From the NCBI GenBank assembly GCA_020436085.1, contig JAGQYM010000021.1:1-64000 (forward strand): a stretch of DNA of 64,000 nucleotides, in the 5' to 3' direction. The notes under the pieces are model-generated. The model did no database searches. It saw only the letters and a program-made list of their open reading frames with translations, and was not told the DNA's origin. Both the position numbers and the translations under genes were made by a program. This DNA is from Cyclobacteriaceae bacterium (GTDB lineage Bacteria > Bacteroidota > Bacteroidia > Cytophagales > Cyclobacteriaceae). Each line of letters begins with the position of its first letter. Within the stretch, counting starts at the first letter, position 1. This document shows positions 53,127 to 61,763 of this stretch, piece after piece.

Positions 53127-54025
53127 AATTTCTCAGGATAAACACCTTGCTCAATTAGAGTCCTGATCTTGCCTGACACCTCGTCTTTGTCTTGTTGATA
53201 AGTGACACCAAACCATGTAGTGCCTCCGGGAATGATATGAACTTTTCCAAGACCTAGTCTAATCAGCTCGGTTACCATCAACGCTATATAAAATTCAGCT
53301 TTCGGATTTTCCTTGTTGTTATTCACAAACTCAACAAACATTTTTTCAGAAAGATCAAATACTTCTGGAAGGAAGCCCCAGGAATTCATTGATACTTTGA
53401 GGTCGGGCGCAAGTTCACGATCACCGGCCTCTTCCTTCGAAATTATCTTGCCATTTTCCTTAACGATCTTTGTCAACTCCGACAGCGAGATTAGCATCCC
53501 GTCACTTGCTTGATTAGCAACGCCACGGGATACACTTCCATATTCTGATAGCACGTCTTTCAGTGTGTAACCTACCATTGCCTGATTGCCGGGTTGCGCA
53601 CTATTCAAAAAATTCGCGAGGGATTCGAACGAAGCTCTTCCGTAGAAATCATCTGCATTGATTACCGCAAATGGTTCATTAATCACCTCCTTACCACAGA
53701 GCATCGCATGCGTAGTGCCCCATGGTTTTTGACGATTCACAGGCAAATGTTCATTAGGCACAAACTTATCAAGTGACTGGATCACAAAGTGTACCTCTGC
53801 CTTTCCCTCAAGTCTTGGCAAAAACATTTCTTTCACAGTTTCAAGAATTTCTTCTCGCACTACAAAAACAATCTTGGTAAATCCGGCCCTGATCGCGTCA
53901 AACAATGAGTAATCCATGATCGTCTCCCCGTTAGGACCGAAACCATCTATTTGTTTGATCCCACCATATCGGCTTCCCATACCCGCTGCCATCACCAAAA
54001 GACTTAGTTTTTTAGATTGACTCAT
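53117..54025 (-). CDS. Nucleotidyltransferase paired with the sugar kinase
   Basis: The 302-residue product opens with LLVMAAGMGSRYGGIKQ, a nucleotide-binding loop of the GT-A-type NTP_transferase family, followed by GPNGETIMDYSLFDA. AVINADDFYG carries the metal-binding Asp pair. Other marks are WGTTHAMLCG and NSWGFLPEVFD. There is no left-handed beta-helix tail, unlike the enzyme encoded at 23 kb. Within the family, members next to NahK-like kinases use UTP or another NTP to activate sugar 1-phosphates. The 10-bp overlap with the kinase gene argues for a shared pathway. The start is an ATG at 54025, 90 bp from the divergent symporter gene. Confidence 0.82.
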   Translation of the reverse strand: MSQSKKLSLLVMAAGMGSRYGGIKQIDGFGPNGETIMDYSLFDAIRAGFTKIVFVVREEILETVKEMFLPRLEGKAEVHFVIQSLDKFVPNEHLPVNRQKPWGTTHAMLCGKEVINEPFAVINADDFYGRASFESLANFLNSAQPGNQAMVGYTLKDVLSEYGSVSRGVANQASDGMLISLSELTKIVKENGKIISKEEAGDRELAPDLKVSMNSWGFLPEVFDLSEKMFVEFVNNNKENPKAEFYIALMVTELIRLGLGKVHIIPGGTTWFGVTYQQDKDEVSGKIRTLIEQGVYPEKLWK

Positions 54026-54115
54026 TGAACTGTGAATTATTTCGTTTAAAATCGACTGCGAAAATCGAAAAAAGAATCTGATTACTTCAACTTATTTGCA
54101 CCTAAATCGACACGG

Positions 54116-55885
54116 ATGGTACTTGCCCTTACAGATTGGATAATTATAATCGGATTCTTCACGGCCACACTTGTCATCGGCTTGCTCAACAGCAAAAGAG
54201 CCGGGCAAAGTGCAAATGAATATTTTCTCTCCGGCAGGAGTATGCCGTGGTGGTTGCTTGGTATCTCAATGGTAGCTACCACGTTTTCTGCGGATACTCC
54301 CAATCTTGTGACCGATATCGTAAGAAAAAATGGTGTTTCTGGCAACTGGGTATGGTGGGCTTTTCTTCTTACCGGAATGCTCACAGTTTTTGTTTATTCA
54401 AAACTCTGGAGACGATCAGGCGTGATGACTGATCTAGAATTTTATGAATTGAGATACGGTGGAAAATCCGCTGCTTTCCTGAGAGGATTTCGCGCGATAT
54501 ATCTTGGCGTCTTTTTCAATATTGTAATCATGGCGTCCGTGTCACTAGCGGCTATCAAAATCGGTGGCGTGTTGATGGGCCTTACTCCTGTGCAAACATT
54601 ATTGATCGCCACAATCGTCACTGTTGTCTACAGTTCGCTTGGGGGTTTGCGGAGCGTGTTGATTACCGATTTTTTTCAATTTCTTTTTGCAATGGTCGGC
54701 TCGGTAGCGGCTGCCATTTATCTAATCGAGCAGCCGATGATCGGTGGGCTAAATCATCTTTTCGAACAGCCCATAGTAAACAGCAAACTTTCATTTCTTC
54801 CCGACTTCTCCGACTCAACTACCCTGATTCCATTGTTGATACTACCCTTGGCTGTACAGTGGTGGAGTGTTTGGTATCCTGGGGCTGAGCCTGGTGGCGG
54901 TGGATACATTGCGCAACGCATGCTTTCAGCAAAAGACGAAAAGAATGCATTGACAGCCACATTGGTTTTTAATGTAGCACACTATGCGCTCAGGCCATGG
55001 CCATGGATATTGATTGCACTCGCATCGCTGATCGTTTTCCCAGATCTGGATTCTCTTCAAAAAACATTTCCACATATTCCGGCTGACAAAATCAATGACG
55101 ATCTCGCCTATCCCGCTATGCTCACATTTCTTCCAACTGGGTTATTAGGAATTCTGATCGCTTCTTTAGTCGCAGCATATATGTCCACCATCTCCACGCA
55201 TCTTAATTGGGGTTCATCTTATATAGTGCATGACTTCTATAAGCGATTCGTTGATCCCAATGCATCTGAAAAGAAGTTGGTGGCCATCGGCAGACTGTCC
55301 ACACTGGTGCTTGCAGTCATTTCAGCTCTCATTGCGCTTCTCTTGAGCAACGCGCTACAGGCGTTCAATATCCTTTTACAAATCGGAGCGGGCACTGGAC
55401 TGATCTTTATTCTTCGGTGGTTTTGGTGGCGCATTAATACCTACACAGAAATCACGGGTATGATCATGTCTTTCCTTGTCGCTATTTATTTTGAACTCGT
55501 TCATGAACATGTTTTCTCACCAATAGAGGGGCACTGGCGTTTGCTCTTTGGAGTTGCCGTAACAACACTGTCGTGGATCGTTGTCACGTTGCTTACTCAG
55601 CCTGAATCAAATGAAATCTTAAAATCGTTTTACACCAAAGTAAGACCAAGCTCCATCGGTTGGAAGCCAGTGTTGATTCAAAACCCGGATTTGACGGAAG
55701 AGAAGGGACAACTGCCTATGGAGATCATGATGATGGTGTCAGGATCAATAACGGTGTATGGTGTACTATTTACATTGGGATTCTGGCTTTATGGGAATTT
55801 GGTGCCAGCAATTATAGCAGGCATTTTAGCTGCTATTGGATGCTGGATTCTGGTAAGAAACTGGCGGAAGCTAAAATTCTTTTGA
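54116..55885 (+). CDS. Sodium:solute symporter (SSS family)
   Basis: The 589-residue product has about 14 hydrophobic helices and the SSS family features: a first helix LTDWIIIIGFFTATLVIG, then NEYFLSGRSMPWWLLGISMVATTFSADTPN, YSSLGGLRSVLITDFFQF (the consensus sodium-symport region), and AAYMSTISTHLNWGSSYIVHDFYKRFV. Family members import sugars, amino acids or vitamins with Na+. The S-x-H-L-N-W-G-S-S-Y motif near the eighth helix is seen in the sugar-type branch common in Bacteroidota. It diverges from the kinase/nucleotidyltransferase genes, so a sugar cargo feeding them is an inference. The 3' end overlaps the NadR-like gene by 15 bp. Confidence 0.9.
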   Translation: MVLALTDWIIIIGFFTATLVIGLLNSKRAGQSANEYFLSGRSMPWWLLGISMVATTFSADTPNLVTDIVRKNGVSGNWVWWAFLLTGMLTVFVYSKLWRRSGVMTDLEFYELRYGGKSAAFLRGFRAIYLGVFFNIVIMASVSLAAIKIGGVLMGLTPVQTLLIATIVTVVYSSLGGLRSVLITDFFQFLFAMVGSVAAAIYLIEQPMIGGLNHLFEQPIVNSKLSFLPDFSDSTTLIPLLILPLAVQWWSVWYPGAEPGGGGYIAQRMLSAKDEKNALTATLVFNVAHYALRPWPWILIALASLIVFPDLDSLQKTFPHIPADKINDDLAYPAMLTFLPTGLLGILIASLVAAYMSTISTHLNWGSSYIVHDFYKRFVDPNASEKKLVAIGRLSTLVLAVISALIALLLSNALQAFNILLQIGAGTGLIFILRWFWWRINTYTEITGMIMSFLVAIYFELVHEHVFSPIEGHWRLLFGVAVTTLSWIVVTLLTQPESNEILKSFYTKVRPSSIGWKPVLIQNPDLTEEKGQLPMEIMMMVSGSITVYGVLFTLGFWLYGNLVPAIIAGILAAIGCWILVRNWRKLKFF

Positions 55886-56392
55886 TTCGTGAAGCAAACG
55901 ATCTATTTCAGACACGATAATCTGATACCGTTCTTCCCAATCTCCACGAACGAGGATGAAATCAATTCCACGAGCTTCCAGTTCATTTTTAAAAACACTG
56001 TGCATCTCTTCTCTCTGGTTTTGCAAGTCGCGCAAGCCATCCGCTACCCACGGCACATCGATATCAAAAAGAAAGTAGCGGTCATAGTGAACTTGTGATT
56101 CAAGCTCATAAAGAACTTCAGGAACAATGCCCAGATAGTGTTTCGAGTAAATCTGAGTAGTAATTAAGTCGGTGTCGCAAATGAGTATACGGTTCGCAAG
56201 CGTTTCTAAATTGGCGATTCGAGTAGTTTGTGCGTGACCAATTTTAATGATGTCATCAACTGAAAAATCATTAGAGGAAACGAATTCACGAGCCACTTCA
56301 GGAACAAACCTTGTACTGTAGGCTTCAGCTACATGCCTCGCCATGGTAGACTTGCCTGTACTCTCCGCGCCATAAAAGCAAACCTTGATCAT
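55871..56392 (-). CDS. NadR-like nicotinamide riboside kinase (AAA-type ATPase)
   Basis: The start at 56392 gives 173 residues beginning MIKVCFYGAESTGKST, with the Walker A motif GAESTGKST at residues 8-16. It overlaps the pnuC stop by four bases (ATGA). A longer frame to 56425 would run into pnuC. Later features resemble the kinase half of NadR: EVAREFV, ICDTDLITTQIYSKHYLG and a late VPWVADGLRD. Such proteins phosphorylate nicotinamide riboside to NMN. The tight link with the transporter PnuC supports this function. The NMN adenylyltransferase and helix-turn-helix parts of full NadR are absent. Confidence 0.88.
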   Translation of the reverse strand: MIKVCFYGAESTGKSTMARHVAEAYSTRFVPEVAREFVSSNDFSVDDIIKIGHAQTTRIANLETLANRILICDTDLITTQIYSKHYLGIVPEVLYELESQVHYDRYFLFDIDVPWVADGLRDLQNQREEMHSVFKNELEARGIDFILVRGDWEERYQIIVSEIDRLLHESKEF

Positions 56393-57042
56393 GTGTAAGA
56401 ACGATACTCCCGTGCCCAGTGCCACAACCCTATGGAGGCAAGTATTGTGAATATAAAATACTCGACACTAAAGAACATTGCGCCTTTGATAAAGTAGAGA
56501 TAAGTCGCGACCACATCAATTACAATCCATATAATCCAACATTCTACCTTTTTCTGCACCATCAAAAAAGTAGTGGTGATGCTCATGACGAGAATAAATG
56601 AATCTGTATAAGGATAGGCGCTTGGCAGGCTGAAAAGGTTAGGAAGCCATTCATGCAACCTGCTCGCCAGCGCACCCATTACTCCAGTGCCAACAATGCC
56701 AATCAAAAAGACAACTGAAAACTGTCTCCAATCCATTCGACTTATGCGCAGCTCCTTTTTCTTGTCTTCTTCGCCTGGCTCTGGGTGTGACCACCTCCAC
56801 CAACCAAGAAGATTAGTTACGAAAAAGAAAACCTGAAGAAACATATCTGGGTAAAGTTGAATCTGGTAGTAAAAGACTCCTGCCAGAGTGACATTAATTA
56901 TACCCAAGGGCCAACTCCAAATATTTGCGCGGGCGGACAACCAAACCGCCAGCAACCCGAAGATCACCGCAGTGAACTCCAAAAAACTCATTGCGTATCC
57001 AAGAATGGTAAAGAATACGGAATCGATTTTGAAGAAGTCCAT
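56389..57042 (-). CDS. pnuC: Nicotinamide riboside transporter PnuC
   Basis: PnuC imports nicotinamide riboside by facilitated diffusion, trapped by phosphorylation. The 217-residue product has about seven membrane helices and the family motifs SARANIWSWPLGIINV, FYYQIQLYPDMFLQ, NLLGWWRW and KKVECWIIWIVIDVVATYLYF. The stop overlaps the NadR-like kinase start (ATGA), so transporter and kinase are co-translated. It lies 15 bp after the aldehyde dehydrogenase gene on the same strand, placing NAD salvage next to the kynurenine-pathway genes. No riboswitch or NrtR-like regulator is visible near it. Confidence 0.93.
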   Translation of the reverse strand: MDFFKIDSVFFTILGYAMSFLEFTAVIFGLLAVWLSARANIWSWPLGIINVTLAGVFYYQIQLYPDMFLQVFFFVTNLLGWWRWSHPEPGEEDKKKELRISRMDWRQFSVVFLIGIVGTGVMGALASRLHEWLPNLFSLPSAYPYTDSFILVMSITTTFLMVQKKVECWIIWIVIDVVATYLYFIKGAMFFSVEYFIFTILASIGLWHWAREYRSYT

Positions 57043-57057
57043 CCTGATTAATGAACC

Positions 57058-58506
57058 TTAGAGCTTGATGCAGATGTTTTTCTGCTCTGTAAAGAATCGC
57101 AGTGCCTCCCAACCTCCTTCTCTTCCTACTCCAGACTGCTTCATGCCACCGAACGGAGTTCGCAAATCTCTCAGAAGCCAGCAATTCACCCAAATGATTC
57201 CACTTTTCAGATGATGAGAGACACGATGGGCACGTTTTAGATTTTCTGTCCACAGTGTTGCCGAAAGTCCGTAGGCTGTGCTGTTCGCAAACGCGATCGC
57301 GTCCTCCTCTCCATCAAATGGCATGATGGTGACGACCGGCCCAAAAATTTCTTCCTGGTTTGTTCTGCATTGATGATCCAATCCGAGAATAACTGTCGGT
57401 TGAACGAAGTAGCCATCCTTGCAACGTCCTTCCAATCTTATCTGATTACCTCCTGCCACTACTTCGCCTCCCTCCTGCTTAGCAAGATCAATATATGAAA
57501 GCACCTTCTTCATGTGAGCTTCTGAAACCAGTGCACCTACTCTTGTCTCCTCTTCGAATGGATCGCCAACCACAAGTGCTTTCGTTCGCCTAACAAACTC
57601 TTCTACAAATTTTTGATACAGGGGACGCTCCACAATAATTCTTGATCCACACAAACATATTTCACCTTGATTAGAAAAGGATGAACTGATGGAAGTGGAT
57701 ACAGCTTGCTCGAAATCACAGTCTGCAAAAATGATATTGGGGTTTTTGCCGCCTAACTCCAGTGAAAGTTTTTTAAACATAGGCGCTGCAGTCGCTGCAA
57801 TTTTTTTTCCAGTGACCGTTCCACCAGTAAAAGAAATGCCAACCACATCAGGATGTTCAATTATAGCTTGTCCGGCTTTTGATCCGAGTCCGTGAACGAC
57901 ATTTAAAACACCTGACGGCAAACCTGTTTCAATACAAATTTTTGTAAACAAGAATGCAGTCATCGGAGTAAGTTCAGACGGCTTCGCAACCACAGTGCAT
58001 CCTGCTGCCAATGCTGGGGCAATTTTCCACGTAAATAAATACAAAGGAAGATTCCACGGTGAGATGCAGCCAACAACTCCAAGCGGAGACCGCACCGTAT
58101 AATTAATCGCCTGTTGATCTGTTTGATGTGCTTGAGTTTCAGTGTGAAGAATTGCGGTAGCAAAGAACCTCATGTTCGCGGAAGCTCTTGGGATATCCAT
58201 CGCCTTTGCAAGCTTCAAGGGTTTACCGTTGTCTTCACTCTCTGCTTTCGCCAAGGCCTCAAAATTGCGATCAATACCTTCTGAAATCTTTAGTAAGATA
58301 TTAGAACGATCAAATGCTGACATCTCCGACCAGATTGGAAATGCTTTGCGTGCTGCCTCAACAGCCATAGCTACATCTTTCTCATCTGAATCTGCAATGT
58401 GGGAATAAATTTCCCCTTCTGCAGGATTGTAGTTGTCGATCCAATGGTCGGAAACCGGTTTAATCAGTTTTCCATCAATGTAGTTGAGAATCTTCTCCAT
58501 CGTCAT
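57058..58506 (-). CDS. Aldehyde dehydrogenase, 2-aminomuconate-semialdehyde dehydrogenase-like
   Basis: The 482-residue product is a complete NAD-dependent ALDH: Asn152 in SPWNLPLYLF, nucleotide loop SFTGGTVTGKKIA, general base Glu250 in LELGGKNP, nucleophile Cys284 in NQGEICLC, and EEIFGPVVTI. The sequence is closest in feel to the ALDH8A1/AmnC group, which oxidises 2-aminomuconate 6-semialdehyde in tryptophan breakdown. The location beside 3-hydroxyanthranilate dioxygenase, kynureninase and kynurenine monooxygenase supports this. The ATG at 58506 overlaps the SDR stop by one base (TAATG); a second ATG at 58500 is also possible. pnuC follows 15 bp later. Confidence 0.88.
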   Translation of the reverse strand: MTMEKILNYIDGKLIKPVSDHWIDNYNPAEGEIYSHIADSDEKDVAMAVEAARKAFPIWSEMSAFDRSNILLKISEGIDRNFEALAKAESEDNGKPLKLAKAMDIPRASANMRFFATAILHTETQAHQTDQQAINYTVRSPLGVVGCISPWNLPLYLFTWKIAPALAAGCTVVAKPSELTPMTAFLFTKICIETGLPSGVLNVVHGLGSKAGQAIIEHPDVVGISFTGGTVTGKKIAATAAPMFKKLSLELGGKNPNIIFADCDFEQAVSTSISSSFSNQGEICLCGSRIIVERPLYQKFVEEFVRRTKALVVGDPFEEETRVGALVSEAHMKKVLSYIDLAKQEGGEVVAGGNQIRLEGRCKDGYFVQPTVILGLDHQCRTNQEEIFGPVVTIMPFDGEEDAIAFANSTAYGLSATLWTENLKRAHRVSHHLKSGIIWVNCWLLRDLRTPFGGMKQSGVGREGGWEALRFFTEQKNICIKL

Positions 58507-59291
58507 TACAGGTTGCCGGTTCTTCCTCCGTCAACGGGCACGTTGATTCCATTGATATACGAAGCGGCAGGTGAAGCAAGGAAGGCAATAGCAGACGCCA
58601 CTTCTTGCGCCTCACCAATTCTTCCCGCTGGTATTTCATCCACCATCTCCTGCTTCACTTCGTCCTCTGATTTACCAGAGCTTTTTGCTTTGCCTTTGAT
58701 GATTGCTTCAAGTCTGGATGTCATGGTAGCCCCTGGTAAAACATTATTTACCGTAATTCCAAAACCACCCAACTCAAATGAAAGTGTTTTCGCCCAATTA
58801 GCGACAGCTCCTCTTATCGTGTTTGAAACTCCAAGTCCACGGATAGGAGCTTTTACAGATGTAGAAATAATATTAATGATGCGTCCATATTTTGCCTTCT
58901 TCATCGCGGGAACGAAAGCCTGAACCAGATATTGATTGCAGATGACATGTGATTGAAATGCATTTACAAATTCAAATGCTCTTGCTTCTATCGCGGTGCC
59001 AGCAGGAGGACCACCGGTGTTGTTTACCAGAATATGAACTGCATTACTCTGCGAATAAATATCAGCGGTGAGTTTTACATCATCAGGCATGGTAAAGTCC
59101 GCGATCAAATACTCATGTTTCTGGTTGCTTGTCGCAGGCAGTTCTTCAACTAGTTTTTTAAGTTTATCCTCATCTCTTGCAAATAGTGTAACGTTAGCAC
59201 CAAGGCGAGCCAGTTCGATTGCAGCTGCTTTTCCGATGCCCTGAGTAGCACCACAAACCACGGCTCTTTTCCCGCCTAAATTCAAATCCAT
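58506..59291 (-). CDS. Atypical short-chain dehydrogenase (SDR)
   Basis: The 261-residue product has the classical SDR layout, but key positions differ. The NAD-binding loop is CGATQGIG (residues 13-20) with Cys instead of Thr, and NNTGG (90-94) replaces NNAG. Ser143/145 are present in IISTS, but the Y-x-x-x-K pair is replaced by S-N-T-I-R (Ser156, Arg160). This matches a divergent BKR-like SDR subgroup described as lacking the standard tetrad. The late INGINVPVDGG motif is intact. It overlaps the ALDH start by one base and so probably acts in the same pathway, but its reaction is unknown. Confidence 0.88.
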   Translation of the reverse strand: MDLNLGGKRAVVCGATQGIGKAAAIELARLGANVTLFARDEDKLKKLVEELPATSNQKHEYLIADFTMPDDVKLTADIYSQSNAVHILVNNTGGPPAGTAIEARAFEFVNAFQSHVICNQYLVQAFVPAMKKAKYGRIINIISTSVKAPIRGLGVSNTIRGAVANWAKTLSFELGGFGITVNNVLPGATMTSRLEAIIKGKAKSSGKSEDEVKQEMVDEIPAGRIGEAQEVASAIAFLASPAASYINGINVPVDGGRTGNL

Positions 59292-59370
59292 TTACCTGAT
59301 TGTCTTGTTTTTGTAAATATAAGACTCAAATTCTTGTTAGCTTTACTTACAGAAAATTAAATGAAATACC

Positions 59371-59898
59371 ATGACTATTCGCAGACCTTTTAATCTAAAG
59401 CAATGGATAAGCGACAACAGGGATTTGCTAAAACCCCCTGTCGGCAACAAGAATCTCTATGCTGATGCCGGTGATTATATTGTGATGATCGTGGGCGGAC
59501 CAAATGCAAGAAAGGATTATCACTACAACGAAACAGAAGAGCTGTTTTACCAACTTGAAGGAGACATTAAAGTGACCATCCAGGAAGATGGAAAGGCTGT
59601 GGAAATTCCAATTAAAGAAGGTGAGATGTTTCTCCTTCCTGCGCGTGTGCCTCATCAACCTGCCAGACCTGCAAACTCTGTCGGATTGGTCATCGAATGC
59701 AAGCGGACTTCAAACGAAGACGATGGCTTGATGTGGTTTTGTGAAGAGTGTAACAACAAGTTGAAGGAATACAAGTTTCATTTGACCAACATTGAAAAAG
59801 ACTTTCTGCCTCGATTTAAGGAATTTTATAGCTCGGAAGAATTCAGAACCTGCTCCAAATGCGGTAAAGTGATGGAAGCCGACCCACGGTTCGTGTAG
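59371..59898 (+). CDS. nbaC: 3-Hydroxyanthranilate 3,4-dioxygenase
   Basis: The iron enzyme opens the ring of 3-hydroxyanthranilate to 2-amino-3-carboxymuconate semialdehyde, which can become quinolinate or be degraded. The 175-residue cupin has iron ligands His51, Glu57 and His95 (DYHYNETEELFYQ and ARVPHQPARP), at the same positions as in the Cupriavidus metallidurans enzyme. The bacterial type has a rubredoxin-like iron site, also present here: Cys124/Cys127 and Cys161/Cys164 in CEEC and CSKC. The gene is divergent from the SDR with 79 bp between starts and is followed after one base by the ogt GTG start. Confidence 0.96.
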   Translation: MTIRRPFNLKQWISDNRDLLKPPVGNKNLYADAGDYIVMIVGGPNARKDYHYNETEELFYQLEGDIKVTIQEDGKAVEIPIKEGEMFLLPARVPHQPARPANSVGLVIECKRTSNEDDGLMWFCEECNNKLKEYKFHLTNIEKDFLPRFKEFYSSEEFRTCSKCGKVMEADPRFV

Positions 59899-59899
59899 C

Positions 59900-60376
59900 G
59901 TGGAAGGTATTGCCTACCTCGAAACTCCAGTGGGCGAATTGGAAATCCGATCACGCGGTGATTTTATTACAACTGTCGGTTTTCTAAAGGAGCGAAAGGA
60001 GCCTGAACAGGAGACTCCACTAACCGAACAATGCCGTCAGGAATTGGCGGAATATTTTGCTGGCTCCAGAAAATTTTTCACTGTGCCACTGGAGGCTGAT
60101 GGCACCGATTTTCAACAACGAGTTTGGAATGCGTTACTTGAGATTCCCTACGGCAAAACTATCAGTTACGCAGAGTTGGCCACCAGGCTGGGTAACTTGA
60201 AAGCCATACGTGCAGTTGGGCTTGCCAATGGTCAGAATCCCATCGCTATCATTATTCCTTGTCATCGTGTTATTGGTCAGGATGGTTCGCTGGTTGGCTA
60301 TGGAGGCGGCCTTGACAACAAACAATGGCTCCTGAAGCACGAAGGCGCCCTGGCAGATCAACTCAATTTATTTTGA
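59900..60376 (+). CDS. ogt: Methylated-DNA--protein-cysteine S-methyltransferase
   Basis: This suicide enzyme removes alkyl groups from O6-alkylguanine in DNA. The 158-residue product has the active-site Cys121 in IIIPCHRVIG, the Arg104 finger in RAVGLANGQNP and the late GYGGGLDNKQWLLKHE stretch. The length fits the Ogt type without an Ada regulatory domain. Translation starts at a GTG one base after the dioxygenase stop codon, so it is probably coupled to that gene. Its position between two kynurenine-pathway genes is unusual: no metabolic link is known, and co-transcription may be accidental. Confidence 0.95.
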   Translation: MEGIAYLETPVGELEIRSRGDFITTVGFLKERKEPEQETPLTEQCRQELAEYFAGSRKFFTVPLEADGTDFQQRVWNALLEIPYGKTISYAELATRLGNLKAIRAVGLANGQNPIAIIIPCHRVIGQDGSLVGYGGGLDNKQWLLKHEGALADQLNLF

Positions 60377-60423
60377 TTTAAGAATTGAGTTCAACAACTT
60401 GGCACCGCTCTTTTGCGACACAC

Positions 60424-61695
60424 ATGAAGTTTGAAAATTCACTTGCCTTTGCCCGGAAACTTGATCGTCAGGACTCGCTGGCATCGCTTAGAAAAGAATT
60501 TGAAGTACCCAAGCATAACAAAAAACCAATAATCTACTTCGTTGGTAATTCCTTGGGTCTTCAGCCAAAGGCAACAAGAAAATTTGTAAACGAGGAACTT
60601 GATGACTGGGCAAGCCTTGCGGTTGAAGGACACTTCAACGGCAAAAGACCGTGGCTCTACTACCACAAATTCAGCAAGAAAGTTCTCGCTAAACTGGTTG
60701 GTGCGAAGCCGTTAGAGGTTGTTGCGATGAATCAGCTCACGGTGAATTTGCACCTCATGATGGTTTCCTTTTATAGTCCGACCAAGGTGAGACATAAGAT
60801 CATCATTGAATCAGGTGCGTTTTCGTCCGATCAATATGCCGTTGAAACGCAGATCAGATCTCACCAATTGAATCCTGATGATGCGTTAGTCGAACTCAAA
60901 CCAAGATCCGGAGAACATACTCTGCGAACGGAAGACATCATTACGGCAATCAAGAAAAATGGCGACCAGCTTGCGCTAGTGCTCCTGCCTGGTGTTCAAT
61001 ACTACAGCGGCCAATTTTTTGACATTGGAAAAATTACTAAAGCCGCGCACGAAGTAGGTGCCTTCGCTGGATTCGATCTTGCACATGCGGCCGGAAATGT
61101 TCCTTTGCAACTGCACAAAGACAATGTAGACTTTGCTGTATGGTGCAGTTACAAATATCTTAATTCAGGACCGGGGGGCATTGCCGGTGCGTTCATTCAC
61201 GAGCGACATCGTGACAATTCAGCCATTCCAAGATTTGCGGGTTGGTGGGGTCATTCAGAAAAAGAAAGATTTCAGATGAAGAAAGGTTTCAAGCCAATGG
61301 ATGGTGCAGATGGTTGGCAAGTCTCAAATGTGCCAATTCTCTCGAGCGCTGCCCATCTGGCTTCGCTACAGATCTTTGATTCCACTTCCATGGCGGAGCT
61401 CAGAAAGAAGAGCGTCTTATTAACGAGCTACCTGCACTTCCTTCTCACCGAATTGGATAGTTCAAAGAATTTGTTTGAAATCATCACTCCTTCAAGTTCT
61501 TCTATGCGAGGGTGCCAACTATCTATTTTAATGAAGAAGAATGGAAAAAAAGTTTTCAATGGCCTGGTAAAAAAAGGTATCCATACGGATTGGCGCGAAC
61601 CAGATGTGATCAGAGCCGCACCAGTGCCGTTATATAATACATTCACTGAGGTTTACACATTCGCATCAGTGTTTGGCTCGCTTCTGAAGGGTTAA
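60424..61695 (+). CDS. kynU: Kynureninase
   Basis: This PLP enzyme cleaves kynurenine or 3-hydroxykynurenine to (3-hydroxy)anthranilate and alanine. The ATG at 60424 gives 423 residues; a TTG-type upstream start at 60385 would add a non-conserved stretch. PLP-binding residues are Asp218 in AGFDLAHAAGN and Lys244 in WCSYKYLNSGPGG. Substrate-region motifs YFVGNSLGLQPK and VVAMNQLTVNLHLMMVSFY are typical. It lies 47 bp after ogt and is followed by the monooxygenase that makes its hydroxylated substrate, so both act in tryptophan degradation through the kynurenine route. Tryptophan dioxygenase and kynurenine formamidase are not in the window. Confidence 0.96.
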   Translation: MKFENSLAFARKLDRQDSLASLRKEFEVPKHNKKPIIYFVGNSLGLQPKATRKFVNEELDDWASLAVEGHFNGKRPWLYYHKFSKKVLAKLVGAKPLEVVAMNQLTVNLHLMMVSFYSPTKVRHKIIIESGAFSSDQYAVETQIRSHQLNPDDALVELKPRSGEHTLRTEDIITAIKKNGDQLALVLLPGVQYYSGQFFDIGKITKAAHEVGAFAGFDLAHAAGNVPLQLHKDNVDFAVWCSYKYLNSGPGGIAGAFIHERHRDNSAIPRFAGWWGHSEKERFQMKKGFKPMDGADGWQVSNVPILSSAAHLASLQIFDSTSMAELRKKSVLLTSYLHFLLTELDSSKNLFEIITPSSSSMRGCQLSILMKKNGKKVFNGLVKKGIHTDWREPDVIRAAPVPLYNTFTEVYTFASVFGSLLKG

Positions 61696-61728
61696 GCTGA
61701 TAATTCTCATTTTTATCGCGCGAGATTC

Positions 61729-61757
61729 TTTGTAATTAGTTACAACACCTTATTTTG
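61729..61757 (+). promoter_or_regulatory. Promoter for kynurenine 3-monooxygenase
   Basis: TTTG (61729-61732), 18 bases, then TATTTTG (61751-61757) matches the Bacteroidota promoter. The box ends 6 bases before the ATG at 61764, so the message would have almost no leader. This suggests kmo can be transcribed separately from kynU. Confidence 0.55.
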
Positions 61758-61763
61758 ACTCAC

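Noticed and set aside
58399-58923. 174-codon open frame on the plus strand
   Set aside because: It is antisense to the ALDH start and the SDR gene and has no family features.
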